A stretch of DNA of 64,000 nt from Leptotrichia shahii (GCF_008327825.1 NZ_AP019827.1:1054001-1118000); one strand, 5' to 3'; counted from the first letter of the stretch, positions 46,648-54,975 are shown. Numbers and translations: made by a program. The notes: generated from the letters alone by a model not told the origin.

Positions 46648-47112
46648 CTATTCTCCTATTACTTTATAATCTATAATATTATCACTAAAGATATTCAATG
46701 CTTTTCCGCTTTCTCTTCCTAATCCTATATTTACATTATAGGGATCTTTTATTATAGGTTTTTTTTGAATTGTTATTTCCAATTTAAACATTGCATGATT
46801 ACTTCCCTAACCTTTAAAATCATTTGGCAATTTTGAATAATTATAATCAGGATTCACCATTATGCCGCTTATTTGTTTTTTACTTTTAACCCCTATATTC
46901 ATTAATTCATTCGTTGTTCCTGGATTAAGTTTAAATTCTAATGTTACACCTCCATAATCATATTTTTGAACATAGGATAATGAAGGAGAAATATAGGTTT
47001 TGCTCTTATATCCTTCAGGCATTCTTCCTGTACTTCTTAATATATCATAATGCTCTTGACTTATTGTTCTATAATAAATTTCATATATGTAATAAAAAAT
47101 GTTAATTATTAT
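46648..47112 (-). pseudogene. Polymorphic-toxin C-terminal domain, decayed
   Basis: On the minus strand one frame reads YRTISQEHYDILRSTGRMP, YISPSLSYVQKYDYGGVTLEF, ELMNIGVK and then, after an in-frame TAG at 46809-46807, IGLGRESGKALNIFSDNI. This matches, in order, the conserved steps of toxin tips of the HYD1/ADP-ribosyltransferase-like kind (YRTMS...tFISP...IGV...NIGLGKGKALDIFN). The fragment has no N-terminal delivery part and begins after tandem stops at 47118-47113. An internal ATG at 47022 is unlikely to be a start. It is therefore a relic with one nonsense codon. Confidence 0.6.
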
Positions 47113-47403
47113 TTATTATAAGCAACTGAAATTTCTTTTTTTATTGTAGCTGTTTTACCTTCATTTTCTATTACAAACTCTAAATCAAATCCTTTTTCCA
47201 TATAGATAGATGTGGTAATTTTATATTTTTCGTTTTTTGAACCTAAAATGTGAGTTATTTCTTTATCTATTGAATAAATAAATTCTTTTTTATCAACATC
47301 AATATATTTGGCATCTTTTAAACTATCAATTCCTAATCTTTCATTTACAATAATTTCACCAATTTTTTTATCTTTATAATACACTATTATTTTTTAATTC
47401 CAT
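47109..47403 (-). CDS. Small hypothetical protein, start region shifted
   Basis: From a GTG at 47384 there is a 91-codon frame (YYKDKKIGEIIVNERLG to ISVAYNK). No ribosome site supports GTG. One A fewer in the A6 run (47390-47395) would join it to an ATG at 47403 reading MELKIIVYYKDKK. The protein is soluble and beta-rich by eye. It lies just upstream of the toxin relic and has no recognised family; it may be a decayed immunity-like gene. Confidence 0.4.
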
Positions 47404-47404
47404 T

Positions 47405-47624
47405 TTATTGTATATTTTTTAACTTTATAATAATATTTTTAAAATAATCAATTTCAATATTTTCAACTAAATAATCAATTTCAATATTTTCAACTTGAAA
47501 AATCTTTTCTTTATTGTCAGAATAAAAAATGAAACTGAGTAAAATCCTTCTTTTTACTTCTCTTGAATTATTAAAATAAAGAAATATAACTAATATAATT
47601 AATAATAATACAATATTTTTTCAT
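47405..47624 (-). pseudogene. Small membrane-anchored protein, frameshifted
   Basis: An ATG at 47624 is followed by an A6 run (47616-47621) after which the frame soon stops. In the next frame the reading is NIVLLLIILVIFLYFNN, a membrane helix, then about 45 further residues ending NIQ at a TAA (47407-47405). A nine-residue segment VENIEIDYL occurs twice because of the tandem repeat at 47443-47496. Not recognised. Confidence 0.4.
47443..47496. repeat. Two tandem copies of a 27-base unit
   Basis: Units 47443-47469 and 47470-47496 are identical over 26 bases. The period is a multiple of three, so the reading frame of the surrounding gene remnant is kept. A recent duplication. Confidence 0.9.
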
Positions 47625-47642
47625 TTTATTTTCTCAAACTTT

Positions 47643-48056
47643 CTATCCAACTTTCAAAAATTCTTCTTGTTCCTTAACACTGCCAATTTTTAATTCACTA
47701 TCGTAATCAAAAATATCTACTACATCAGATAAAGTTGCTTGTTTTCCCATTTGTAATTTATACGCCTTTGTCCCTCCAAATTCTTTTTGCATTCCAGAAG
47801 GATAAACATTAATAACCGAAGCATTACAAAGTAAATAAATGTTTTTTAATTCTAATTTTTTTCGTAATTCTACAACAGAATCAAAGATATTATCACTTTT
47901 TGAAAAATATACCATATTTTCAATTTCTATTTTCAAATTAATTTCATCTTCAATTTCTAATAAAAATAGTTTACTTTTTTCTACTTTTTCATTGTTTAAA
48001 ATTCTAATGTTTTGTATTTCTGTACTATTTTCTTCTTTTTTCCAAAAACTTTCCAT
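47643..48056 (-). CDS. Hypothetical protein of the toxin-immunity locus
   Basis: A 137-residue acidic protein without signal peptide. The frame opens at 48065, but AGGGTGATTGCA directly before the ATG at 48056 supports that start. The part NVYPSGMQKEFGGTKAYKL followed by DVVDIFDYD is probably a conserved motif, and similar small proteins occur beside polymorphic toxins; I cannot name the family. It is the first gene of the decayed locus that runs to 45507. Confidence 0.6.
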   Translation of the reverse strand: MESFWKKEENSTEIQNIRILNNEKVEKSKLFLLEIEDEINLKIEIENMVYFSKSDNIFDSVVELRKKLELKNIYLLCNASVINVYPSGMQKEFGGTKAYKLQMGKQATLSDVVDIFDYDSELKIGSVKEQEEFLKVG

Positions 48057-48187
48057 TGCAATCACCCTTATATTCTAAAAATTTTTCAGTCCATCATAAA
48101 TAATTTCTATTTTTATTCTAATATTTTAACATAAAATTATTATAAATTAATATATGAAATTTTTCAATATTTAAATCTAAATAAAAA

Positions 48188-48225
48188 AACTGTACTTTTT
48201 ATTATTTAAAATACTAAGTACAGTT
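48188..48225 (-). terminator. Terminator of the asr operon
   Basis: Perfect 10-base stem AACTGTACTT/AAGTACAGTT (48188-48197, 48216-48225), followed on the minus strand by seven T. It lies 22 bases after the small acidic ORF. Confidence 0.88.
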
Positions 48226-48247
48226 CAAATTTATTATTTTTTATAGG

Positions 48248-48394
48248 TTAATCTTTATCACAATCATCCTTATCCTGATGTTCTTCATACTCGTCATATT
48301 CGTCATACTCATTAACTTCACTAGGATCTTCACCATGATAATCTTTTTTGTTAAAATCATTTTTTAATTTTTTATATTTATCCATCCAAGACAT
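48248..48394 (-). CDS. 48-residue acidic small protein after asrC
   Basis: A short frame from ATG at 48394 to TAA at 48248. It starts MSWMDKYKKLKNDFNKKD and continues with an acidic tail rich in Asp, Glu, Tyr and His with one Cys near the end (DDCDKD). A ribosome site AAAGAAGTGA lies 6 bases before the ATG. It begins 31 bases after asrC and ends before the operon terminator, so it is probably co-transcribed with the sulfite reductase. The acidic His/Cys-containing tail could bind metal, but this is a guess. Confidence 0.55.
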   Translation of the reverse strand: MSWMDKYKKLKNDFNKKDYHGEDPSEVNEYDEYDEYEEHQDKDDCDKD

Positions 48395-48424
48395 TCAAAT
48401 CACTTCTTTCGTATTTAAAATATT

Positions 48425-49402
48425 TTATAATATTCCTTGATATTTTATACCATTTCCCCAATAAATATTATTTACCATAACGGTTTCTTCAGGTAAATTT
48501 ACCCCTTTTAAAGCCCATTTCTTAAATTCTTCAAATCCAGTTCTGTCAACAATATAACCGATATGCTCTTTTGGGAGGCTTCTATCAATATATTTGTCAA
48601 CATATTCATAGGTATTTTTCATAATTTTTATTATTGACTCTTCATCTGCCCAAAATAGCCAATCTTCAGCAAGTCTTGGATTCTGCTTTCCAGTTCTTCC
48701 CATTATCGTAAGTTTATAATATTTTTTAGGTGATCTTGTCCATGCACCTGTCGGACAGTTTAAAACACATTCACCACAGCCAATGCATCTTTGATGATCT
48801 CTCACTGGTTTGTAATTTTTATATGAAATTGCTCCTGTTGACAATTTTTTACATTTTCTTTCACACATTCCACACGAAACACATCTTGATTCATCTAGTT
48901 CAGGCTTTGCCATTCCGATTATTCCAAAATCGTGCATTCTTACTTTTTGACAATCATTTGGACAGCCAGTTAGAGCTACTTTGAAGTGAAAATCATTTGG
49001 AAAAATCGCTTTTTCTATTTTTTTTGCAAGTTCAGTTGTGTTGTAAGCTCCTTTTGGACAAACTTTGTTTCCAATACAAGCTGCCACATTTCTTGTCCCT
49101 GCAGCCGCATATCCCTTATCTTTATCCTTGTAATTAATATCCAATTTTTCCATAATTGGCTGAACCATTTTGTTAACTTTTTCAATGTCCTTCCAATTGA
49201 TTCCCAAAACTTCAAATCCTTGACGAGTTGTAATATGCACATTTCCGTCTCCGTAAGTATTTGCTATGTCTGCAACTAAGCCCATTATTTCCGCTGTAAC
49301 TGCTCCGCCTGGGACTCTTACACGAAGTGCAGTTTTTGATCTGTCTTTTGTCACTCTATATGCATTTTTTGTAACAACTTTTCTATTTAAATCCATACTC
49401 AT
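48425..49402 (-). CDS. asrC: Anaerobic sulfite reductase subunit C
   Basis: A 325-residue siroheme-dependent subunit that reduces sulfite to sulfide. The siroheme/4Fe-4S ligands are in NVAACIGNKVCPKG and LTGCPNDCQK. Two further ferredoxin clusters follow in SRCVSCGMCERKCKK and QRCIGCGECVLNCPTG. The N-terminal part has TTRQGFEVLG, the conserved sulfite-reductase half-domain motif. An AGAAGGC site precedes the ATG. Last enzyme gene of the asr operon. Confidence 0.95.
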   Translation of the reverse strand: MSMDLNRKVVTKNAYRVTKDRSKTALRVRVPGGAVTAEIMGLVADIANTYGDGNVHITTRQGFEVLGINWKDIEKVNKMVQPIMEKLDINYKDKDKGYAAAGTRNVAACIGNKVCPKGAYNTTELAKKIEKAIFPNDFHFKVALTGCPNDCQKVRMHDFGIIGMAKPELDESRCVSCGMCERKCKKLSTGAISYKNYKPVRDHQRCIGCGECVLNCPTGAWTRSPKKYYKLTIMGRTGKQNPRLAEDWLFWADEESIIKIMKNTYEYVDKYIDRSLPKEHIGYIVDRTGFEEFKKWALKGVNLPEETVMVNNIYWGNGIKYQGIL

Positions 49403-49444
49403 TTTATTGCCTTCTTTCTTAAATTCAAATTTCTAAAAATTTTT

Positions 49445-50317
49445 TTAATCCAACAATTTTTGTGCTTTATCATACTTAAATACAGGTCCTTCTAAGCAGA
49501 TATACGTTTCATCAATTTTACAATGTCCGCATTTCCCAACTGCACACGACATTTTTCTTTCAAATGAAACCCATATTTTTTCAACTGGCACATTTAATTT
49601 CAAAATTTCAAGACAGGCAAAATGCATCATTATTGGCGGTCCCACTACGATAAATTCAGTTTCATCCATATTTTCAATTTTCAAATCTGGGATATATTTA
49701 GTCACCATTCCTTCGTGAAACTCTTTTTCAGTTTTTCCTAAATTTCTCGCACTTTCAGCATTATCCAAAGTGACTAAAATCTCAATATTTTCTCTCCAAC
49801 GAGAAAACTCTTCTTCAAAAATCACGCTTTCATAATTTTTATAACCTACAATTATTTTAAAAGACTTCATTTCTTTAGGATATTTTATAAAATATTCAAT
49901 AATCGGACGAACTGGTGCAATTCCACTCCCACCAATAACCATCACAATATGTTTATTTTTATATTCCTCAATCGGAAATCCATTTCCATAAGGACCTCTT
50001 AAAAAAACTCTATCTCCTGCCTTTAATTCAAAAATTTTATCTGTAACCTTCCCAACTTTTCTAATCAAAAAATCAAGATATCCTTCTTCCAAGTCAAAAT
50101 TTGCAACAGAAATAGGAGATTCTCCAACTCCTGGTAGCGAAACTTGCATAAACTGTCCAGCATTTACGTTTCCTTCTTTATATTCTACACGAAATAGCCA
50201 TTCTAGTTCTGTAACCTTCTCAATAAATAAAAGTTTGTGAACAGTCGGTAAATATACATTCATATTCATAATATCCTGTTCATCCATATTTATTGTATTT
50301 AATATATTAGTATTCAT
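49445..50317 (-). CDS. asrB: Anaerobic sulfite reductase subunit B
   Basis: A 290-residue NADH-dependent ferredoxin-reductase-type subunit feeding electrons to AsrA and AsrC. FAD and NAD sites are visible in FLRGPYGNGFP and IGGSGIAPVRP, and the 2Fe-2S cysteines in KMSCAVGKCGHCKI followed by YICLEGPVF. The ATG overlaps the asrA stop (ATGA). The N-terminus is about 20 residues longer than the core requires; an internal ATG would be possible but has no better ribosome site. Confidence 0.94.
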   Translation of the reverse strand: MNTNILNTINMDEQDIMNMNVYLPTVHKLLFIEKVTELEWLFRVEYKEGNVNAGQFMQVSLPGVGESPISVANFDLEEGYLDFLIRKVGKVTDKIFELKAGDRVFLRGPYGNGFPIEEYKNKHIVMVIGGSGIAPVRPIIEYFIKYPKEMKSFKIIVGYKNYESVIFEEEFSRWRENIEILVTLDNAESARNLGKTEKEFHEGMVTKYIPDLKIENMDETEFIVVGPPIMMHFACLEILKLNVPVEKIWVSFERKMSCAVGKCGHCKIDETYICLEGPVFKYDKAQKLLD

Positions 50318-51378
50318 TCTGACTTTTCACCTCTTTTTTCAGCTGAAATTCTTTTTAATTCCGCACTTAGTTTATTTATACAATTTGAAAATGAAATATA
50401 TTCAGGACAAGCATCATCACATCGTCCACATCCCGTACACATTTGATAACCAAATCTCTTTTTAAAGTCAGAAATTTTATGCATAACTTTAAATCTCATT
50501 CTATCTCCATGTCTTTGTCTAAATGAATGACCGCCAGCCATATCAGTAAATCCATTTACATGGCATGAAGCCCACACTCTTCTTCGTTCTCCATTATTGT
50601 CATTCTCGCTGTAAAATACATCTTGTGTCGTCGTACAAGTACAAGTTGGACAAACGAAATTACATTTTCCACAAGCTATGCAACGGCTATCATATTCACG
50701 CCATAAATCTAAATTTATAATATCGGAAAGCTCAATGTTATCCGGAATATCTACATGAATTTCATTATCTTCCACAAATTCCATTTCAAATTCTACATTT
50801 TCATTTATTTTATTATTTTCTTTATTTTCAGAAATAACTTCATCAAAATATGCCTTTAATTCGTCATCTCTTATATCGACAAATATTTTATTATCTGTAA
50901 CTTTTATCCCAATATTATATTCATCAGTCTTATTAGTTTTCATATCCACACAAAAACAGTTTTCAAACGAATTTGGACATCCAAATACTACAAATTTTAC
51001 TTTATCTCTTACTCTTTTATAGTAAATATCCAAAAATTTATTATTTAAATAAACTTCATCGACTCTTTTCACAGAATGCAAATCACAGCTTCTAAGAAAT
51101 ATAAGATATTTTCTATCTTGTTCTTTAGGCATTGTACATCCATCTTCTGTAAAATAAAACATTGTCTGTGTTATTGGCAGCATTACTTCCTTTGCTGAAA
51201 AATGAGATTTTTTATCAAAACATATCTCTTCAATCTTATCAATTTCAGAATATCTAATTACAGAAGTATCTGAAAATGTCCCACGAAATGGTATTTCAAT
51301 TGGGGCATATATTTTATACTCCCTCTTCAGCTTTTCAAGTGCTGAATTAAAATTTTCACGATTTAAACTAATTTTCAT
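50314..51378 (-). CDS. asrA: Anaerobic sulfite reductase subunit A
   Basis: A 354-residue iron-sulfur subunit of the AsrABC complex. Two 4Fe-4S motifs are visible: DSRCIACGKCNFVCPTCTC and YQMCTGCGRCDDACPEY. RKYLIFLRSCDLHSVKRVD is a typical segment of the family. The open frame starts at 51405, but GGAGGAG immediately before the ATG at 51378 fixes the start. A CAAGG-type hairpin lies between this gene and the channel gene upstream. Confidence 0.95.
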   Translation of the reverse strand: MKISLNRENFNSALEKLKREYKIYAPIEIPFRGTFSDTSVIRYSEIDKIEEICFDKKSHFSAKEVMLPITQTMFYFTEDGCTMPKEQDRKYLIFLRSCDLHSVKRVDEVYLNNKFLDIYYKRVRDKVKFVVFGCPNSFENCFCVDMKTNKTDEYNIGIKVTDNKIFVDIRDDELKAYFDEVISENKENNKINENVEFEMEFVEDNEIHVDIPDNIELSDIINLDLWREYDSRCIACGKCNFVCPTCTCTTTQDVFYSENDNNGERRRVWASCHVNGFTDMAGGHSFRQRHGDRMRFKVMHKISDFKKRFGYQMCTGCGRCDDACPEYISFSNCINKLSAELKRISAEKRGEKSE

Positions 51379-51401
51379 TACTCCTCCTAAATTTTTCATA
51401 A

Positions 51402-51422
51402 ACAAGGAATTAAGCTCCTTGT
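51402..51422. repeat. CAAGG-family hairpin between channel gene and asrA
   Basis: ACAAGGA (51402-51408) and TCCTTGT (51416-51422) are perfect complements around seven bases. No T tract follows, so it may stabilise or partly attenuate the transcript rather than end it. Confidence 0.5.
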
Positions 51423-51447
51423 TATATTATCCAATTATTTCAATTCT

Positions 51448-52209
51448 TTATTTTTTTATTTCTTTTTTTCCCAAATAGTAACAGACATATCCAATAAAGC
51501 CTCCGCCAACAATATTTCCTAATGTTACAAATAGCAAATTATAGAAATATCCATTCAAAGTAATTCCCTTATACATAATTCCCATCATTAAAAGCGTCAT
51601 ATTAGCTACACTATGCTCAAATCCAGCAGTGATAAATGCAAAAAGACACCAAAAAACCATTATCAGTTTAGCAGTTTCCTCTTTTAACTTTATCCCAGCT
51701 AGAACGGCAAGACATACTAAAATGTTACACAGAATACCTTTAAAAAACAATTCTTGCGGTAAAGCTGCAACTTTAGCCTTTGAAACTTTCACAATAAAAT
51801 TTACAACAGGCTTTGAAGCAGAATTTGAAAACACATATATAATTGCAAGTACAACTGATCCAACAACATTTCCCAAATAAGCTGCTATCCACATAAAGAT
51901 CATATCTTTAAAAGTTATTGCCTTATTTAGCATCCCTGTTACTCCAACCATATTATTTCCCGTAAAAAGCTCCGTTCCAAACACAACTACAAGACTAAGT
52001 GCTATCCCAAAACTAACTCCCATAAGAATTTTATTAGTTGGCAATCCACTGCTAACTCCACCAACCGTAAATGTCAATAAAATCCCCAATCCAATAAACA
52101 TCCCAGCCATAAATGACGATAAAAAATATTTCCCCTTAGAATTTTTTAGCAACTGAACTTTACTTTCTGCTGCATTTGACACTTGTTCCAAAGTTTGATT
52201 ATTTCTCAT
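51448..52209 (-). CDS. Formate/nitrite-family channel, probable hydrosulfide channel
   Basis: A 253-residue FNT-family protein with six membrane helices; GTELFTGNNMV and FEHSVANMTLL are the pore motifs with the conserved central histidine in the second. It is the first gene of the asrABC operon. The Clostridioides difficile FNT protein linked to asrABC (HSC, FNT3) exports HS-, so by context this is more likely a sulfide or sulfite channel than a formate or nitrite channel. The ribosome site is 32 bases from the ATG with a perfect hairpin in between. Confidence 0.88.
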   Translation of the reverse strand: MRNNQTLEQVSNAAESKVQLLKNSKGKYFLSSFMAGMFIGLGILLTFTVGGVSSGLPTNKILMGVSFGIALSLVVVFGTELFTGNNMVGVTGMLNKAITFKDMIFMWIAAYLGNVVGSVVLAIIYVFSNSASKPVVNFIVKVSKAKVAALPQELFFKGILCNILVCLAVLAGIKLKEETAKLIMVFWCLFAFITAGFEHSVANMTLLMMGIMYKGITLNGYFYNLLFVTLGNIVGGGFIGYVCYYLGKKEIKK

Positions 52210-52219
52210 TTTTCATATC

Positions 52220-52247
52220 GTGATAAGATAGCTTATCACATCTCCTT
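52220..52247 (-). promoter_or_regulatory. Hairpin between ribosome site and start codon
   Basis: The Shine-Dalgarno AAGGAG (52247-52242, minus strand) is followed after 2 bases by GTGATAAG-CTAT-CTTATCAC (52239-52220), a perfect 8-base stem, then 10 bases to the ATG at 52209. Linear spacing is 32 bases, folded spacing about 12. The upstream frame has a stop next to the ATG, so no longer protein is possible. Confidence 0.6.
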
Positions 52248-52434
52248 TCTAATTTTTTTGTCTTTATAAAAGTTTCTTTTTTAAATTAAATTTATTTGTG
52301 AAAAAATTCATAATTTGTTTTCATTAAATTATTACATAATTATAATAAAAAGTCCACAAAAAAAATATTTTTTTTATATTTGTATTTAGAATATTTTGAT
52401 TTTCTAATTATTGATTCATATAAATAAAAATAAA

Positions 52435-52458
52435 ATCGCTGCCTTTTACAACAACGAT
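52435..52458 (-). terminator. Terminator after dusA
   Basis: ATCGTTG/CAGCGAT on the minus strand (52458-52452, 52441-52435) with one wobble, followed by TTTTATTTTTATTTA. The rest of the 301-base gap (52248-52434) is AT-rich and should hold the asr promoter, which I cannot place with confidence. Confidence 0.6.
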
Positions 52459-52510
52459 CAAATAATTTAAATTTATCTAAATCTATTAAGACTTTTTGCT
52501 ATCTAAAATT

Positions 52511-53506
52511 TTACATTTCTTTTAACAATTTTCTTAATGTTCCAGAATTTGCATTTGTCTCATTAATTGCTCTTTTCCAAGCCTTGCTACCACGTACATT
52601 ATGAAACAATCCATGAGTGTGCATTAAAAATAGATGTGGACGAAGATTTTTCTTTTCCATATTTTCAACATAATGAATCATTTTTTCAATGATTTCTTTA
52701 CGTGTAATATTTATTTCCCCTTCACTTCCATAATATTTTCCAAATTCAGTCAAAATCATAGGATTGTCATAAATTTCACGACCTAACATTACAGAATCCA
52801 CATATTTTAAATGCTCATCAATTTCCTCGATTGTTTTTATTCCACCATTAATTTCTATATGCAAATTAGGATTTTCTTTTTTCACACGATAAACCTCATC
52901 ATATCTAAGTGGTGGAATACTTCTATTTTGTTTTGGATCAAGTCCAGCCAATATCGCTATTCGTGCGTGAATAATATATTTATTTACTCCAGCTTTTTCA
53001 GTAATATGAATAAAATTCATCATATCTTCATATTTATCAAGCAATGTTTGTTCAAAAGTATCAGGTAATACATTCTTTCCATCAATTCCAATTCTATGTT
53101 TTATAGAAATTGGCTTATTTGTTGCATCTTTCATTGCTTTTACAATATTTGCCACTTCTTTTGGAAATGCCATAAGATAAGCTCCCATCATATTTCCTGA
53201 AACTCTATCTGATGGACATCCAACATTCAGATTAATTTCATCATAAGCATATCTTTCAGCAATTTTTACAGCCTGATAAGCCTCTTTTGGATTAGTTGCT
53301 GCAATTTGCAACACAATTGGATGTTCCACTTCATCAAATCCCAAAATATAATCCAAATCTCCATTAAGAATTGCCTGTGCCGTTATCATTTCTGTATACA
53401 ATAAAACATCTTTGTTTATCATTCTCACAAAATTTCTAAAATTTCTATCTGTCCTGTCAACCATTGGAGCTATACTTATCTTATTTTCCACTGCATTTCC
53501 TTTCAT
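52511..53506 (-). CDS. dusA: tRNA-dihydrouridine synthase A
   Basis: A 331-residue FMN enzyme reducing uridine in the D-loop of tRNA. DusA-type motifs are APMVDRTDRNFR, LYTEMITAQA, INLNVGCPSDRV with the catalytic cysteine, IKHRIGID, HARIAILAGLDPKQNR and NGGIKTIEE. Two starts compete: ATG at 53506 without a good ribosome site, and GTG at 53491, 6 bases after AAAGGA. The protein core begins after both. It is 24 bases downstream of an M48 protease gene. Confidence 0.94.
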   Translation of the reverse strand: MKGNAVENKISIAPMVDRTDRNFRNFVRMINKDVLLYTEMITAQAILNGDLDYILGFDEVEHPIVLQIAATNPKEAYQAVKIAERYAYDEINLNVGCPSDRVSGNMMGAYLMAFPKEVANIVKAMKDATNKPISIKHRIGIDGKNVLPDTFEQTLLDKYEDMMNFIHITEKAGVNKYIIHARIAILAGLDPKQNRSIPPLRYDEVYRVKKENPNLHIEINGGIKTIEEIDEHLKYVDSVMLGREIYDNPMILTEFGKYYGSEGEINITRKEIIEKMIHYVENMEKKNLRPHLFLMHTHGLFHNVRGSKAWKRAINETNANSGTLRKLLKEM

Positions 53507-53530
53507 AATTTTATTTTTCTTTATAATTAT

Positions 53531-54328
53531 CTATTTTGCATTATAATATTTCATTGCTTCAGGTAAAAATTTTCTAGCTGCTTCAATTCTATTTTTTCCA
53601 GATGGATGTGTTGACAAAATTTCTGCACCTTGTTTTGCACCTATCGAATCCATTCTTTCAAGAGCTGTAATTGCTTCAGATGGATTATAACCAGCCATTG
53701 CCATAAATATCATTCCATACTTATCTGCTTCATATTCCTGAGTTCTGTTAAATTTTAAAAGTGTAATAGAAAGTCCACTTGAAACAAGAGAAGATACAAT
53801 GTTGCCACCTGTTATTGCATCTGTTACACTTGCTGCAATTCCAGCAAGAGCACTATTACTCGAAGCCTCAGCATGGTGTCCTCCAATAACATGTCCAATT
53901 TCATGCCCCATTACAAAAGCAATTCCAGAATCACTATTTAAAACCGGTAATATTCCAGTATAAAAAGCAATTTTACCACCTGGCATAGCAAATGCATTTA
54001 TTTCATTAGTTTTTATTAAATTAAATTCCCATTGCAAACCAGATATTTTTTTAGACATTCCATTTTCATTCAGATATTTTTCAACTGCTGCCGACATTCT
54101 TCCACCAATTCTTTTCAATCTTTGTCCATCAGCCGTATTGTTTGCCAAAAGTCCTTTAGCTCCAGCCTGTTGAATAAATTCTCTATATGTGGAAACGTAT
54201 TCTTGTGCAACACTTTCATCACTTACCAATTTTATTTGTTTTCTTCCAGTAAGTGGTGCTACTGTACAACTGGAAATTATTGTTAATGCTGTAATTAAAA
54301 ATAATATTTTTGAATATTTCTTTATCAT
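53531..54328 (-). CDS. M48-family metalloprotease lipoprotein
   Basis: A 265-residue exported zinc protease. A signal peptide ends in the lipobox IISSC (cysteine 21), so it is lipid-anchored. The zinc site is GHEIGHVIGGHHAE (HExxH) with the third ligand glutamate in RTQEYEADKYG. NAFAMPGGKIAFYTGIL and STHPSGKNRIEAA are typical of the LoiP/BepA-like group, which handles misfolded envelope proteins. An AAGGAG site precedes the ATG. Confidence 0.92.
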   Translation of the reverse strand: MIKKYSKILFLITALTIISSCTVAPLTGRKQIKLVSDESVAQEYVSTYREFIQQAGAKGLLANNTADGQRLKRIGGRMSAAVEKYLNENGMSKKISGLQWEFNLIKTNEINAFAMPGGKIAFYTGILPVLNSDSGIAFVMGHEIGHVIGGHHAEASSNSALAGIAASVTDAITGGNIVSSLVSSGLSITLLKFNRTQEYEADKYGMIFMAMAGYNPSEAITALERMDSIGAKQGAEILSTHPSGKNRIEAARKFLPEAMKYYNAK

Positions 54329-54605
54329 TTTAAAACTCCTTCTTTATTTTTTTTGTAATTTTTATTTATTATTATTTTAGATTTTTTGTTGTTAATTATA
54401 TCATATAAAATATAATGTTTCAATTTTTTATTACTTTCATCATTATAATTATATGATTAAATTAGTAAGAGTAATTAAAAAAATAAAGTCCGATAATATT
54501 TATTTTAATTAGATAATTAATTATTGATTATTTATTACTTGTTTTATACATCTTTATCCAATTTACATTATTTATTCACACACATTCATTTCACTTTATT
54601 TTGTT

Positions 54606-54675
54606 AAAAAAAAGAAAAAAAGAGCATAAAGTTAAAGTTTAAACTGACTAACTAACTGACTTCTTCTTTATACTC
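54606..54675 (-). terminator. Leftward terminator in the galU-M48 gap
   Basis: GAGTATAAAG/CTTTATGCTC on the minus strand (54675-54666, 54631-54622) with one wobble, followed by TTTTTTTCTTTTTTT. The loop carries repeated TAGT units. It would end RNA coming from the galU side. Confidence 0.7.
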
Positions 54676-54699
54676 TCAATTACCACTATTTTATTAACT

Positions 54700-54975
54700 A
54701 TCTATCATGGCTAAAGCCATGAGATTCTCTTAAATACTATTTAGTTTCTTTTTTATTTTTTTTAAATATTGTTGAATATCTAGTATTCAAATATTAGCTA
54801 ATTTCCTCGACTTTAACGGACAAGCCTTCCATCTCTGACATTAGTGTCCTGTTGGCTCGATTCAAAACAATATGACTTCATAGTACATTTACAATCTATG
54901 TATTATTTAAAATTTTTTGTAAACAAAAAATATGCCATTCATCTCACGACTAAAGTTGCGAGTATTCTGGCATAA
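54700..54975 (-). mobile_element. Possible IS200/IS605-type relic
   Basis: Two related hairpins flank about 210 bases: CATGGCTAAAGCCATG (54706-54721) and CTCACGACTAAAGTTGCGAG (54943-54962, inside TATGCCA/TGGCATA arms at 54931-54974). Both have a TAAA-containing apex followed by GAG and then an ATTCT, as in IS605-family ends. Between them the minus strand has one short frame ending LMSEMEGLSVKVEEIS, which could be a TnpB C-terminus, but I cannot confirm it. The right-hand hairpin also has a T tract and probably serves as galU terminator. Confidence 0.35.

Noticed and set aside
46807-47022. Separate 71-residue gene starting at the internal ATG
   Set aside because: The same frame continues upstream and, after one TAG, downstream with toxin-domain motifs; there is no ribosome site at the ATG.
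47440-47500. CRISPR-like repeats
   Set aside because: Only two adjacent copies without a spacer; it is a simple tandem duplication. No CRISPR array or cas gene was seen in the window.
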